This document shows positions 28,793 through 39,404 of a stretch of 64,000 nucleotides of DNA, piece by piece. The translations under genes and the position numbers were made by a program. The notes beneath the pieces were generated by a model. It saw nothing but the letters and a program-made list of their open reading frames with translations. It was not told the origin of the DNA and did no database searches. Location of the stretch: assembly GCF_018449475.1 (NCBI RefSeq), contig NZ_JAHCQH010000017.1:62001-126000 (forward strand). Direction: 5' to 3'. How positions within the stretch are numbered: the stretch's first letter is position 1; each line of letters starts with the position of its first letter. Source of the stretch: Ancylobacter radicis. GTDB taxonomy: Bacteria > Pseudomonadota > Alphaproteobacteria > Rhizobiales > Xanthobacteraceae.

Positions 28793-30045
28793 GCGAAAAG
28801 ATCCTGAGCCTTGATGAGGGCGTCGGCGAGAATGTCGACTTCCTCATGCGTGTTATAGAGCGCGAACGACGCCCGGCACGTCGCTGTCACACCATATCGC
28901 CCCAGAAGCGGCATCGCGCAATGGGTGCCGGCGCGAACAGCGACGCCCGCGCGGTCGATGATGGTGGCAATGTCGTGCGGATGCGCGCCCTTCACGTCGA
29001 AGGCGAAGATCGCGCCCTTGCCCGGCGCGTTGCCATAGATGGTGACGGAATTGATGCGCGAGAGCCGGTCCTTGGCATAGGCGGCGAGCGAGGCCTCGTG
29101 CGCGGCGATGCGCTCGCGGCCCAGGCTTTCCATATAGACCAGCGCCTCGCCGAGCCCGATCGCCTGCACGATGGGCGGCGTGCCGGCCTCGAAACGGTGG
29201 GGCGGCTCGCCATAGGTCACGCCCTCCTCGGTGACGGTGCGGATCATCTCGCCGCCGCCCTCGTAAGGCGGCATCTTCTCCAGCAGCGCGCGCTTGCCGA
29301 AGAGGACGCCGATACCGGTCGGCCCATAGAGCTTATGGCCGGTGACGGCATAGAAATCGGCATCGAGATCCTGCACATCGACCGGAATGTGGACGGCAGC
29401 CTGCGCGCCATCGACCACCACCAACGCCCCGGCCTCATGGGCGAGGCGGATGATCTCCTTGAGCGGCGTCACCGTGCCCAGCACATTCGACATGTGGGTG
29501 ATGGCGACGATCTTGGTGCGCTCGGTCAGCAGCGCCTTGAAGGCGTCGAGATCGAACGCGCCCTCTTCCGTCACCGGCGCCCATTTGATGACCGCGCCCT
29601 TGCGCTCGCGCAGATAGTTCCAGGGCACGATGTTGGAATGGTGCTCCATAATGGAGAGCACGATCTCGTCACCCTCGCGGATCGACTGGCCGAGCGAGGA
29701 CGCCACCAGATTGATCGCACCGGTGACGGAGCGGGTGAAGATCACCTCGTCCAGCGTCGGCGCGTTCAGAAAGGCCCGGCAACGCTCGCGCGCCTGCTCA
29801 TAGGCTTCGGTCATCGCATTGGCGAGATAATGCAGACCGCGATGAACGTTGGAATATTCGTTCTCATAGGCGTAGCGCATCCGGTCCAGCACCTGCACCG
29901 GCTTCTGCGCCGAGGCGGCATTGTCGAGATAGACCAGCGGCTTGCCATAGACCTGCTTCGACAGGATCGGAAAATCCTGTCGGACGCGGGCAACGTCGTA
30001 AGTGCCGTTGGAAACGGCGGGGTGGGTCATGGTCATCGGCTGCAC
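28789..30045 (-). CDS. sufS: Cysteine desulfurase, SufS type
   Basis: The 418-residue PLP enzyme has YLDNAASAQKP near 39, MEHHSNIVPW near 133, the PLP lysine in GHKLYGPTGIG near 231, and the catalytic Cys in RAGTHCAMPLL near 371. It takes sulfur from cysteine for cluster assembly. The 134 bp between it and sufD is filled by a dispersed repeat. MTMTHP at codon 4 is an alternative start. Confidence 0.96.
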   Translation of the reverse strand: MQPMTMTHPAVSNGTYDVARVRQDFPILSKQVYGKPLVYLDNAASAQKPVQVLDRMRYAYENEYSNVHRGLHYLANAMTEAYEQARERCRAFLNAPTLDEVIFTRSVTGAINLVASSLGQSIREGDEIVLSIMEHHSNIVPWNYLRERKGAVIKWAPVTEEGAFDLDAFKALLTERTKIVAITHMSNVLGTVTPLKEIIRLAHEAGALVVVDGAQAAVHIPVDVQDLDADFYAVTGHKLYGPTGIGVLFGKRALLEKMPPYEGGGEMIRTVTEEGVTYGEPPHRFEAGTPPIVQAIGLGEALVYMESLGRERIAAHEASLAAYAKDRLSRINSVTIYGNAPGKGAIFAFDVKGAHPHDIATIIDRAGVAVRAGTHCAMPLLGRYGVTATCRASFALYNTHEEVDILADALIKAQDLFA

Positions 30046-30074
30046 CCGTCATGGACGGCGCGTGCATCACGCCG

Positions 30075-30154
30075 TCATGCCCGGGTTTATCCCGGGCACC
30101 CACGCCTTACGCGTGGCAGGAAGACGTGGATGGCCGGGACAAGCCCGGCCATGA
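30075..30154. repeat. Dispersed repeat, TCATGCCCGGG family
   Basis: The first hairpin is CCCGGGTTTATCCCGGG and the second is GGCCGGGACAAGCCCGGCC; a small CCACGC..GCGTGG arm lies between. Outer ends TCATGCCCGG and CCGGCCATGA also pair. A partial copy lies at 60511-60532. It sits inside the suf operon between sufD and sufS. Confidence 0.8.
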
Positions 30155-30179
30155 CGATATCAACGGACGCGCAGCGCCC

Positions 30180-31493
30180 TCACGCCCGCGCCTTCAGCCA
30201 GGCTTCCGCCCGCTCGACCAGCGCCTCGCGCAGCCCGTCATGCTCGACCGTCTCGATGGCCTCGCCGACGAAAGCCTGAACCAGCAGGCTCTGCGCTTCC
30301 TTGTGCGGAATGCCGCGGGCGCGCAGGTAGAACAGCAGATCGTCGTCGATCGCCCCGCAGGTGGCACCATGGCCGCACTGCACGTCGTCGGCGAAGATCT
30401 CCAGCTCCGGCTTGTTGTCCATCTCGGCTTCGTCGCCGAGCACCAGCGCGCGGCTCATCATCCGCCCATCGGTCTTCTGGGCGGCCTGACGCACGATGAT
30501 TTTGCCCTGGAACACGCCGCGGGTCTGGTCGTCGAGCACGGTCTTGAACAGCTCGCGGCTCTCGCAGCCCGGCACCTGGTGATCGACCAGCAGGGTCGAA
30601 TCCGCGTGCTGGCGGCCTTTCAGCAGGGTGGCGCCATTGAAGCCGACATGGCTGCTCTCGCCGGACAGCGTCGCGTAGAGCGAGGTCCGCGCCACCGCCG
30701 CGCCGATGCCGAAGGAGAAGGCATGCACCTGCGCCTGCCGGCCCACATCGAACAGCAGGGTCGACAAATGGAAGGCGCCGGTGCCCTCTTCCTGCAACCG
30801 CACGACATCGAGATGGGCGTCGTCGCCGACGGTGAACTCGGTGGCGCTGTTGGCCTGATAGGCCATCGCCTCCGGCCCCTCGAAGCTCTCCGCATAGGTG
30901 AGCTTGGCGCCCGCGCCGACCACGACGAGCGAGCGCGCATAGCTCGCCGCCGCGCTGGCCCCGGCGAACACATGGGCCACATGGATCGGCCGCTCGATCA
31001 CCGCGCCCGGTGCCACGGTGACGATGACGCCATCCCTGGCCAGCGCCGTGTTGAGTGCCAGTGCCGCGTCATAGCGGCCCGGCAATATACCGCCGATGCG
31101 GCTGAGCACCTCGTCGCCCGCCGCTGTGGCGGCGGCCAGCGTGGTGACGCTCAGACCCGCCTCCAGATCGGCAAGGTCGGACAGCTCCGGCACCACGGCG
31201 CCATTGGCGACGACGATGCGGCGCGCCTCGACGCCGCGCAGCAGCGTGGCGCGCGCATCCGCCTCGGCGACGGCGGCGGTGCCGGCGACCGGGACGGCCT
31301 CGCGCATCAGCGTGCGCAGATCGGTGTACTTCCATTCTTCGACCCGCCGGTGCGGCAGGCCGTGCTCGGCGAAGCTGCGGGCGGCGGCGAGGCGCAGATC
31401 GGCCAGCCGGTCGCCACTCGCGGGCAGCCCGTCCAGAGCGGCGATGAACGCCTGCTCGGCCGGGGTCCGGATGGGACGGATTTCAGCGTTCAT
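30180..31493 (-). CDS. sufD: Fe-S cluster assembly protein SufD
   Basis: The 437-residue protein has the SufB/SufD beta-helix pattern. Key parts are RRVEEWKYTDLRTLM near 53 and the C-terminal ADDVQCGHGATCGAID near 373 with the family's Cys and His residues. SufD pairs with SufB and SufC in the scaffold. ATG at 31493 follows a GAGG site and lies 10 nt after the sufC stop; the in-frame extension upstream overlaps sufC and was rejected. Confidence 0.95.
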   Translation of the reverse strand: MNAEIRPIRTPAEQAFIAALDGLPASGDRLADLRLAAARSFAEHGLPHRRVEEWKYTDLRTLMREAVPVAGTAAVAEADARATLLRGVEARRIVVANGAVVPELSDLADLEAGLSVTTLAAATAAGDEVLSRIGGILPGRYDAALALNTALARDGVIVTVAPGAVIERPIHVAHVFAGASAAASYARSLVVVGAGAKLTYAESFEGPEAMAYQANSATEFTVGDDAHLDVVRLQEEGTGAFHLSTLLFDVGRQAQVHAFSFGIGAAVARTSLYATLSGESSHVGFNGATLLKGRQHADSTLLVDHQVPGCESRELFKTVLDDQTRGVFQGKIIVRQAAQKTDGRMMSRALVLGDEAEMDNKPELEIFADDVQCGHGATCGAIDDDLLFYLRARGIPHKEAQSLLVQAFVGEAIETVEHDGLREALVERAEAWLKARA

Positions 31494-31503
31494 CTCATCC
31501 ACC

Positions 31504-32277
31504 TCAGGCCGCGTCCTGCTGATACTCGGCATAGCCATTGGCTTCGAGCTCGAGCGCCAGTTCCTTGCCGCCCGACCGCACGATCCGGCCCTTGTGCATC
31601 ACATGCACGAAGTCCGGCACGATGTGGTTCAGCAGGCGCTGATAATGGGTGATGACGATCATCGCCCGGTCCGGCGACCGCAGGGCGTTCACGCCCTCGG
31701 ACACGACCTTGAGGGCGTCGATGTCGAGGCCGGAATCGGTCTCGTCGAGGATGCACAGCTTCGGCTCGAGGATCGCCATCTGCAGGATCTCGGCGCGCTT
31801 CTTCTCGCCGCCGGAGAAGCCGACATTGACGCCGCGGCGCAGCATGTCCTGGTTGATGCCGAGGTTCGCCGCCTTGTCCTTCACGAGGCGCAGGAAGTCG
31901 GGCGTGGAGATTTCCGCCTCGCCGCGCTTCTTGCGCTGCGCGTTCAGCGCCGAGCGCAGGAAGGTCATGGTGGCGACGCCCGGCACTTCGATCGGGTACT
32001 GGAAGGCGAGAAACACGCCCTTGGCGGCGCGCTCGTCGATTTCCATCTCCAGCAGATCCTCGCCGTCGAGGCTCACCGAACCGTCGGTGACCTCATAGTC
32101 TTCCTTGCCGGCGAGGATGTAGGAGAGCGTGGACTTGCCGGAGCCGTTCGGCCCCATGATGGCGTGAACCTCACCCGGGTTCACCGTCAGCGAGAGGCCC
32201 TTGAGGATCTCCTTGCCGTGATCGCCGTCGATCTTGGCGTGGAGGTTGTCGATGTTGAGCATGGCCATGTCGTTCAT
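31504..32277 (-). CDS. sufC: Fe-S cluster assembly ATPase SufC
   Basis: The 257-residue ABC-type ATPase has Walker A GPNGSGKST (42-50), signature FSGGEKKRAEI near 147, and Walker B CILDETDSGLD near 169. It powers the SufBC2D scaffold and is cytoplasmic, not a transporter. ATG at codon 4 is an alternative start. A 30-nt hairpin lies between it and sufB. Confidence 0.97.
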   Translation of the reverse strand: MNDMAMLNIDNLHAKIDGDHGKEILKGLSLTVNPGEVHAIMGPNGSGKSTLSYILAGKEDYEVTDGSVSLDGEDLLEMEIDERAAKGVFLAFQYPIEVPGVATMTFLRSALNAQRKKRGEAEISTPDFLRLVKDKAANLGINQDMLRRGVNVGFSGGEKKRAEILQMAILEPKLCILDETDSGLDIDALKVVSEGVNALRSPDRAMIVITHYQRLLNHIVPDFVHVMHKGRIVRSGGKELALELEANGYAEYQQDAA

Positions 32278-32332
32278 TCCGTATCTGGAGCGCGGCGTCC
32301 CGGTCGGGGCGCGCTGAAAGTCTGGGACACGA

Positions 32333-32362
32333 TCCCGGAGCGCGGCGGCGCCGCCTCCGGGA
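32333..32362. other. Hairpin in the sufB-sufC gap
   Basis: TCCCGGAG pairs with CTCCGGGA, and inside them GCGGC pairs with GCCGC around a GGC loop, with one bulged C. On the minus strand it starts 15 nt after the sufB stop. No T-run follows, so an RNA-stability or partial-attenuation role is more likely than full termination. Confidence 0.6.
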
Positions 32363-32377
32363 GGATGGTGACGGGCG

Positions 32378-33850
<1,473 letters not shown>

Positions 33851-33867
33851 CGCTTTTCTCCTCTCCC

Positions 33868-33962
33868 ACGCGGGTTCAAGGCCCGCGGGTCAGGCCAACA
33901 CTTCCATAAAGGCACCGTGCGACGGTACCTATACGCACGACCGCGCCACGCGGACGTGGCGC
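33868..33962. other. Cluster of three inverted repeats before sufB
   Basis: CGCGGG..CCCGCG lies at about 33870-33886, GGCACCGT gcg ACGGTACC (one mismatch) at 33911-33929, and GCGCCACG CGGA CGTGGCGC (perfect) at 33943-33962. They fill the gap between the desulfurase stop and sufB start. They could be an operator, RNA-processing stems, or both; I cannot tell from sequence. Confidence 0.55.
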
Positions 33963-33971
33963 CCTTCTCCA

Positions 33972-35141
33972 TCACGCCGCGGCGCGACGACGCAAAAGAC
34001 CCGGCAACACCCGGCGAATTACGCCGAGCGCCCGGTCAACATCCTCTTCCCCGCTCGACCATCCGAAGGACAGCCGGAAGGCGGACCGCGCGATCCGCTC
34101 GGGCACGCCCATCGCGGTCAGCACATGCGATGCCGCCACCTTGCCCGAGGAGCAAGCCGCGCCGGCACTCACCGCAAGGCCGGCGAGATCGAGCGCGATC
34201 ACGATCGTTTCGGCCGGCACGCCCGGAAGCGACAGGCACGAGGTATTGGGCAGGCGATCAACATCACCGACGAGCAGAACGAGCTCGGGGAACTCGCACC
34301 TTAGAGCGTCTTCAAGCCGTTCGCGCAAGGCATGGATGCGGGTTTGTTCGCTCTCCACGCTCGCGCCGGCGCGCTCGGCCGCGGCTCCGAAGGCAAGAAC
34401 CGCCGGCACATTCTCGCTGCCGGCCCGCAGCCCCCGCTCCTGTCCGCCGCCGGCGAATACCGGCGCAGGGCGAAGATCGGGATCGGCCATGACCAGCGCA
34501 CCCGACCCCGGCGCGCCGCCGAGCTTGTGGGCCGAGAGCGAGGTCAGGTCCGCTCCGAGCGCCGGCAGAGAAATCGGAATGCGGCCCGCCGCCTGCACCG
34601 CATCGGTGTGGAGCAATCCGCCTCGCGCATGCACCCGTCGGGCGATCTCCGCCACCGGCTGGATCACGCCGGTTTCGTTATTCGCCAGCATCACCGAGGC
34701 GAAGACGCGCCGCCCGGCCGCCGCATGGCGCTCCAGAGCCGCATCGACCTCGTCGAGCCGCACCCGGCCCCGCGCATCCACCGGCAGGATATCGAGCTGA
34801 TCCGCCCGGAAACGATGGCCGCGCAGCACCGCCGCATGCTCCACCGCGCTGGTGAGCAGGACGTCGAAAGAGAGCTTTTCCTCGCCGTGGCGATAATCCG
34901 GCGTCAGCGCCAGCGTATCGGCCTCGGTGCCGCCCGCCGTGAAGACGACGCCGCGCGGGTCCGCGCCCAGCAAGGCCGCCACGCGCAGCCGCGCCGTCTC
35001 CATCGCCGCGCGGGAGGCCCGCCCCTCGCTATGCACGGAGGAGCCATTGCCCGTCGCGGCCAGCGCGTCGAGCAGAGCCTGCCGGGCCTCAGGCCGCACC
35101 GGCGAGGTGGCGTTATGGTCGAGATAGGTTCGTTCGGTCAT
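33972..35141 (-). CDS. Cysteine desulfurase, IscS/NifS type
   Basis: The 389-residue PLP enzyme has TYLDHNATSPVRPEARQA at the N-terminus, the VMLANNETGVIQPV motif, the PLP lysine in SLSAHKLGGAPGSG near 205, and the catalytic cysteine on a mobile loop in SAGAACSSGKVAASH near 330. This is the group I (IscS/NifS) form, distinct from the SufS of the same operon. As first gene of the suf operon it provides a second sulfur source, or one dedicated to tRNA thiolation or cluster assembly. Confidence 0.95.
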   Translation of the reverse strand: MTERTYLDHNATSPVRPEARQALLDALAATGNGSSVHSEGRASRAAMETARLRVAALLGADPRGVVFTAGGTEADTLALTPDYRHGEEKLSFDVLLTSAVEHAAVLRGHRFRADQLDILPVDARGRVRLDEVDAALERHAAAGRRVFASVMLANNETGVIQPVAEIARRVHARGGLLHTDAVQAAGRIPISLPALGADLTSLSAHKLGGAPGSGALVMADPDLRPAPVFAGGGQERGLRAGSENVPAVLAFGAAAERAGASVESEQTRIHALRERLEDALRCEFPELVLLVGDVDRLPNTSCLSLPGVPAETIVIALDLAGLAVSAGAACSSGKVAASHVLTAMGVPERIARSAFRLSFGWSSGEEDVDRALGVIRRVLPGLLRRRAAA

Positions 35142-35482
35142 GATGTCCGTGCTGGCAGTCTCAAGCTACGGCACTATATAGGTTGGCGTCGCCCGATCCG
35201 CCCGCGCTTTCTGCGCGAAATGCTTGCAAATTAAGGCCGCGTCCTTCATAGGTTGGCGTCCGTCATCTTCGAAGGGATGTCTTGGCTCTACAGGTTGTAG
35301 ATGCTTGCCGCGCAACCCGACGTAGAACATTAGAATTATTCTAATAAGTTAGGGCTCACACCCCGTGTCGTCAAGGCGCCTGCGGTAGAAAGCGGTCCTG
35401 CAGGACGGCGGGCAGCCAACCGGACGCCTCCCTCCGACGGACAACTGATTCCCGGCACCGCATCCCAAGGTCACTGAACTTC
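35142..35482. other. 341-bp divergent promoter region of suf operon and hydrolase
   Basis: No gene is visible. It holds the ICE-like palindrome at 35329-35345 and a 13-bp direct repeat (ATAGGTTGGCGTC at 35178-35190 and 35248-35260). A TATAGT box on the minus strand lies near 35175-35180. No Rrf2/IscR regulator gene is present, unlike many suf operons. Confidence 0.6.
35329..35345. promoter_or_regulatory. Irr/ICE-like palindrome of the suf operon
   Basis: ATTAGAAT T ATTCTAAT is a perfect 8-bp inverted repeat around one base. It is AT-rich in a GC-rich region and lies about 190 bp upstream of the first suf gene. It matches the general form of the Irr iron-control element, and suf genes belong to Irr regulons in related bacteria. 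Confidence 0.7.
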
Positions 35483-36148
35483 ATGCCTGAGGTCATCTTT
35501 ACCGGCGAGAAGGGGCGGCTAGAAGGCCGCTACCAGCCCGCCAAAACCCGTCATGCGCCGATTGCCATCATCCTGCATCCGCACCCGCAATTCGGGGGCA
35601 CGATGAACAATCCGGTCGTCTACAACCTCTACTACCAGTTCGTGAACCGTGGCTTCTCCACGCTGCGCTTCAATTTCCGCGGCGTCGGACGCAGCCAGGG
35701 CTCGTTCGATCACGGCCAGGGCGAACTCGCGGATGCCGCCGCCGCTCTGGACTGGGCCCAGTCGATCAACCCGGATGCGCGGGCCTGCTGGATCGCCGGC
35801 TTCTCCTTCGGCGCCTGGATCGGCATGCAATTGCTGATGCGCCGCCCGGAGGTGGAAGGCTTCATCTCCATCGCCGCACCCGCCAATCTCTATGATTTCT
35901 CGTTCCTCGCGCCCTGCCCCTCCTCCGGCCTGTTCGTGCATGGCGACAAGGACGCGGTCGTGCCCTTCTCCGCCGTCACCGGCCTTGTGGAGAAGCTGAA
36001 GACGCAGAAGGGCATCATCATCGAGCAGCAGACCGTGGCCGACGCCAACCATTTCTTCGACGGCAAGACCGAGGATCTGATGGAGGTGATCGGCGGCTAT
36101 CTCGACCGGCGCCTGCCGGAGACCGCCAAGAAGACCGGCGCCGCCTGA
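35483..36148 (+). CDS. Alpha/beta hydrolase, small serine-esterase type
   Basis: The 221-residue protein has the oxyanion motif HPHPQFGGTMNN (about 32-43), RFNFRGVGRSQG near 60, and the nucleophile elbow G-F-S-F-G near 108. HGDKDAVVPFS offers an Asp and ANHFFDGKT the catalytic His. This family is widespread in Hyphomicrobiales next to suf genes; substrate is unknown and the enzyme is cytoplasmic. A strong terminator follows the stop. Confidence 0.9.
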   Translation: MPEVIFTGEKGRLEGRYQPAKTRHAPIAIILHPHPQFGGTMNNPVVYNLYYQFVNRGFSTLRFNFRGVGRSQGSFDHGQGELADAAAALDWAQSINPDARACWIAGFSFGAWIGMQLLMRRPEVEGFISIAAPANLYDFSFLAPCPSSGLFVHGDKDAVVPFSAVTGLVEKLKTQKGIIIEQQTVADANHFFDGKTEDLMEVIGGYLDRRLPETAKKTGAA

Positions 36149-36174
36149 ACCACTGGCGCCGATAGCCCCCAAAC

Positions 36175-36204
36175 AAAAAGCCCGGCATCTCTGCCGGGCT
36201 TTTT
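36175..36204. terminator. Bidirectional rho-independent terminator
   Basis: AAAAAGCCCGGCA, loop TCTC, TGCCGGGCTTTTT is a 13-bp stem whose outer A/T run gives a T-tail on either strand. It serves the hydrolase gene (plus) and the convergent small secreted protein gene (minus). Confidence 0.92.
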
Positions 36205-36223
36205 CTTTACGACGGCCGGTCGC

Positions 36224-36589
36224 TCAGTTGAGCACGAGGCGGGACGGGTTGGTCACCACCACGTCCTCGCCGCGGCGGGCGATCTCGACGAGGCTGGCAG
36301 CGGTACCTTCCGCGCCGGGCACGGAGAAGCTCACGGCCTGTTCCGGCTGCAGCGTCGCGGCAACACGGATCGGCGCACCGCCGCCGACGCTCAGCGTCGC
36401 GACGACATGATAGCCGTCCGGCCGCGGGGTGTAGTAGGCGACGCCACGGATGTAGCCGATATTGATGGTCTGGGCGGTCGCCGGACGAATGCCCGCCTTC
36501 TCCGACGCGCGGACGGGGGCGATGATGGCGACGGCGAGAAGCCCGGCCGCAACGGCCAAGGGCAGAATGTCACGAGAGAGGCTGCGCAT
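36224..36589 (-). CDS. Small secreted protein, unrecognised
   Basis: The 121-residue protein has a signal peptide (about 1-29, hydrophobic AVAAGLLAVAIIAP, ending VRAS). The mature part looks beta-rich (INIGYIRGVAYYTPR, YHVVATLSVGGGAPIRVAATL) and ends SRLVLN. There are no cysteines and no lipobox, so it is a soluble periplasmic protein. I do not recognise a function. The 189 bp upstream is AT-rich and presumably carries its promoter. Confidence 0.75.
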   Translation of the reverse strand: MRSLSRDILPLAVAAGLLAVAIIAPVRASEKAGIRPATAQTINIGYIRGVAYYTPRPDGYHVVATLSVGGGAPIRVAATLQPEQAVSFSVPGAEGTAASLVEIARRGEDVVVTNPSRLVLN

Positions 36590-36778
36590 CTCGATTGCTC
36601 CAAGTTTCTGTCCAGGCCTGTTGATTCAGAAGCTGCCTGCCTGGCGAGCCGGACTTCCGGGAGCCCTCAAGATACGCAAAATATTGTGCGCTGCATCATA
36701 TGTTTGCGCAACGCACCATTGCGTTTAAGGAATACTGCGACATTCTGCACGTGGATTTAGTTTTTCTGAATTAACCGT

Positions 36779-37933
36779 TCAGATTCGCTGCATGCCCGGC
36801 CGCAGGACGACGCCACCCGTGAGCGGATGCGCCACGCCGGTGGTGGACGGAAAGCTCAGCGGCAGGCCTTTCAGCGCGCGCACCGCGAGGAAGGCGAAGG
36901 CCTGCGCCTCCATGTCGTCGATCGACCAGCCGACCTTGTCCGCCGCCACCGTCTCGATGCCGGTGCGAACGCTCAGCATGCGCAGCAGCGTCGCATTATG
37001 CGCGCCGCCGCCAGCGACGATCAGACGGGTGGGCCGTGCCGGCAGGAACGGCAACACCGCGTCCACGCTCGCCGCGCTCAAGGCGGTCAGCGTCGCCGCC
37101 CCATCCGCCGTGCTCATGGCGTCCAGCCCGGCATGCTCATTGACCCAGGCGCGGAAATCATTGCGGTCGAGCGATTTCGGCGGCGGCCGGTGGAAGAACG
37201 GATGGGTCATCAGCCGCGCGACGGCCGCTTCGTCCACTTTGCCCCAACTGGCGATCAGACCGTCCTCGTCGAAGGGCAGATCGGTGCGGGCCTTGATGAA
37301 ATCGTCGACCAGCGCATTGGCCGGTCCGGTGTCGCAGGCGATCGGATCGCTCATCCCGTCGACATAGGTGACGTTCGCCACCCCGCCGAGATTGAGCACC
37401 AGCAACGGCTTGGGCGGCCCGAGCCCACGCGCCAGCGCCCGGTGATAGACCGGCACCAGCGGCGCCCCCTGCCCACCGGCCGCGACATCGGCGGCGCGCA
37501 TGTCATAGACCAGCGTCGCCCCCTCCCCGGTCGTCATCCCCTGCACCGCACGCGCCAGCGCCGGACCATCGCCAAGCTGCACGGTCAGCCGGATCTCCGG
37601 CCGGTGCAGCACGGTCTGGCCGTGATAGCCGATGACGTCGACATCGCGGTAAGCCGGGAACTCCTTGAAAAAGCTCGCCAGCGCCTGCCCGTGGCGCTCG
37701 GTCGAGAGCCGCTCCACGCGGGCGAGGACGCCCGGCCGGGCGTTGCGGTCGGTCATCTCGCGCGCATCGGCGATCGCCCGGACCAGCAGGTCGCGGAACG
37801 CCTGTTCGTACACATAGGTCCGCCCCGGCCCAAACGAGGCGACGCTCTCGCCATCGGTCTCGATCAGCGCCACGTCGATGCCGTCGAGCGAGGTGCCGCT
37901 CATCAGCCCAATCGCCTTCAACGGCCGGTCCAT
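36779..37933 (-). CDS. anmK: Anhydro-N-acetylmuramic acid kinase
   Basis: The 384-residue protein has the family signature MSGTSLDGIDVALIE (13-27), VIGYHGQTVLHRP near 100, LNLGGVANVTYV near 181, and CDTGPANALVDDF near 200. It phosphorylates 1,6-anhydro-MurNAc to MurNAc-6-phosphate in cell-wall recycling. It runs divergently from tyrS across 86 bp, an arrangement common in Hyphomicrobiales. Confidence 0.96.
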   Translation of the reverse strand: MDRPLKAIGLMSGTSLDGIDVALIETDGESVASFGPGRTYVYEQAFRDLLVRAIADAREMTDRNARPGVLARVERLSTERHGQALASFFKEFPAYRDVDVIGYHGQTVLHRPEIRLTVQLGDGPALARAVQGMTTGEGATLVYDMRAADVAAGGQGAPLVPVYHRALARGLGPPKPLLVLNLGGVANVTYVDGMSDPIACDTGPANALVDDFIKARTDLPFDEDGLIASWGKVDEAAVARLMTHPFFHRPPPKSLDRNDFRAWVNEHAGLDAMSTADGAATLTALSAASVDAVLPFLPARPTRLIVAGGGAHNATLLRMLSVRTGIETVAADKVGWSIDDMEAQAFAFLAVRALKGLPLSFPSTTGVAHPLTGGVVLRPGMQRI

Positions 37934-38019
37934 ATGGTTTCCTCGGGGTGCTTTCGCTGCGCGAAGCTGTTAAATCACCCGCCCGTTCCTAAGATCGCGT
38001 TGATGCCGGCAGGCCTGTC

Positions 38020-39276
38020 ATGACCAAGTTTCGTTCCGATTTCCTCCGCACACTCGATGAACGCGGCTTCATCCATCAGATTTCGGATGAGGCGGGCCTT
38101 GATGCGCTGTTCGCGACGGAAACCGTGACCGCCTATATCGGCTTCGACCCGACCGCGCCCAGCCTGCACGCGGGCGGCCTGATCCAGATCATGATGCTGC
38201 ACTGGATGCAGGCCACCGGCCACCGTCCGGTCTCGCTGATGGGCGGCGGCACCGGCATGGTCGGTGATCCGTCCTTCAAGGACGATGCGCGTCAGTTGAT
38301 GACGGTCGACACCATCGAGTCCAATATCGCCTCGATCAAGCGGGTATTCGCCAACTACCTCTCTTACGGGGCTGGTCCGCGCGATGCGCTGATGATCAAC
38401 AATGCCGACTGGCTGCGCGATCTCAACTATCTCGAATTCCTGCGCGATGTCGGCCGGCATTTCTCGGTCAACCGCATGCTGTCCTTCGACAGCGTGAAGA
38501 CCCGGCTCGACCGCGAGCAGTCGCTGTCCTTCCTCGAATTCAACTACATGATCCTGCAGGCCTACGACTTCGTCGAGCTGAACAAGCGGTACGGCGTGCG
38601 CCTGCAGATGGGCGGCTCCGACCAGTGGGGCAACATCGTCAACGGCATCGATCTCGGCCACCGCATGGGCACGCCGCAACTCTACGCCCTCACCTCGCCG
38701 CTGCTCACCACCTCGTCCGGCGCCAAGATGGGCAAGTCGCTGTCCGGCGCGGTGTGGCTGAACGCGGACATGCTCGGCCCTTACGAGTTCTGGCAGTACT
38801 GGCGCAACACCGAGGATGCCGACGTGTCGCGCTTCCTCAAGCTCTACACCACGCTGCCGATGGACGAGATCGCGCGCCTGTCGACGCTGGCGGGTTCCGA
38901 GATCAACGAGGTCAAGAAGATCCTCGCCACCGAGGTCACCGCCATCCTGCACGGTCGCGCGGCGGCGGACGCGGCGGCGGAGACCGCACGCAAGACCTTC
39001 GAGGAAGGCGCCATCTCCGGCGATCTGCCCACGGTCGAGGTGTCGATGGGCGAACTGGAAGCCGGCATCGGCGTGCTCGCCGCCTTTTCCGAGAAGACCG
39101 GGCTGGTCGCCTCCAATGGCGAGGCGCGCCGGCAGATCAGGGGCGGCGGCCTCAAGGTGAACGATGTCACCGTCACCGACGACAAGGCGATATTGACCCC
39201 GCGCGACCTCACCCCTGAGGGCGTCATCAAGCTGTCCTTCGGCAAGAAGAAGCACGTCCTGCTGAAGCCGGTCTGA
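38020..39276 (+). CDS. tyrS: Tyrosyl-tRNA synthetase
   Basis: The 418-residue protein has a class I HIGH-like motif (SLHAGG near 48-53) and the KMSKS-like KMGKS near 236. The tyrosine-binding motif [24 protein letters not shown] lies near 184. A C-terminal S4 RNA-binding domain (about 355-415; [16 protein letters not shown]) completes the usual architecture. It charges tRNA-Tyr. Confidence 0.97.
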   Translation: MTKFRSDFLRTLDERGFIHQISDEAGLDALFATETVTAYIGFDPTAPSLHAGGLIQIMMLHWMQATGHRPVSLMGGGTGMVGDPSFKDDARQLMTVDTIESNIASIKRVFANYLSYGAGPRDALMINNADWLRDLNYLEFLRDVGRHFSVNRMLSFDSVKTRLDREQSLSFLEFNYMILQAYDFVELNKRYGVRLQMGGSDQWGNIVNGIDLGHRMGTPQLYALTSPLLTTSSGAKMGKSLSGAVWLNADMLGPYEFWQYWRNTEDADVSRFLKLYTTLPMDEIARLSTLAGSEINEVKKILATEVTAILHGRAAADAAAETARKTFEEGAISGDLPTVEVSMGELEAGIGVLAAFSEKTGLVASNGEARRQIRGGGLKVNDVTVTDDKAILTPRDLTPEGVIKLSFGKKKHVLLKPV

Positions 39277-39288
39277 GCCCTGCGGGCG

Positions 39289-39373
39289 TCATCCCGGACG
39301 GCCGCAGGACCGATCCGGGATCGTGCCCCTTAAGCAGCGATCCCGGCTCTGCGCGTCGCTACGGCCGGGATGA
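39289..39373. repeat. Dispersed palindromic repeat, TCATCCCGG family, copy 2
   Basis: The element runs from TCATCCCGGACGG to GGCCGGGATGA. Its reverse complement lines up with the copy at 20289-20388, sharing AGAGCCGGGA, GATCCCGGATCGG and CCGTCCGGGATGA. It separates the convergent tyrS and AsmA-type genes. Confidence 0.8.
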
Positions 39374-39404
39374 CGCTTCGCGATCCGGGCGGCCGCGCGA
39401 ACGC

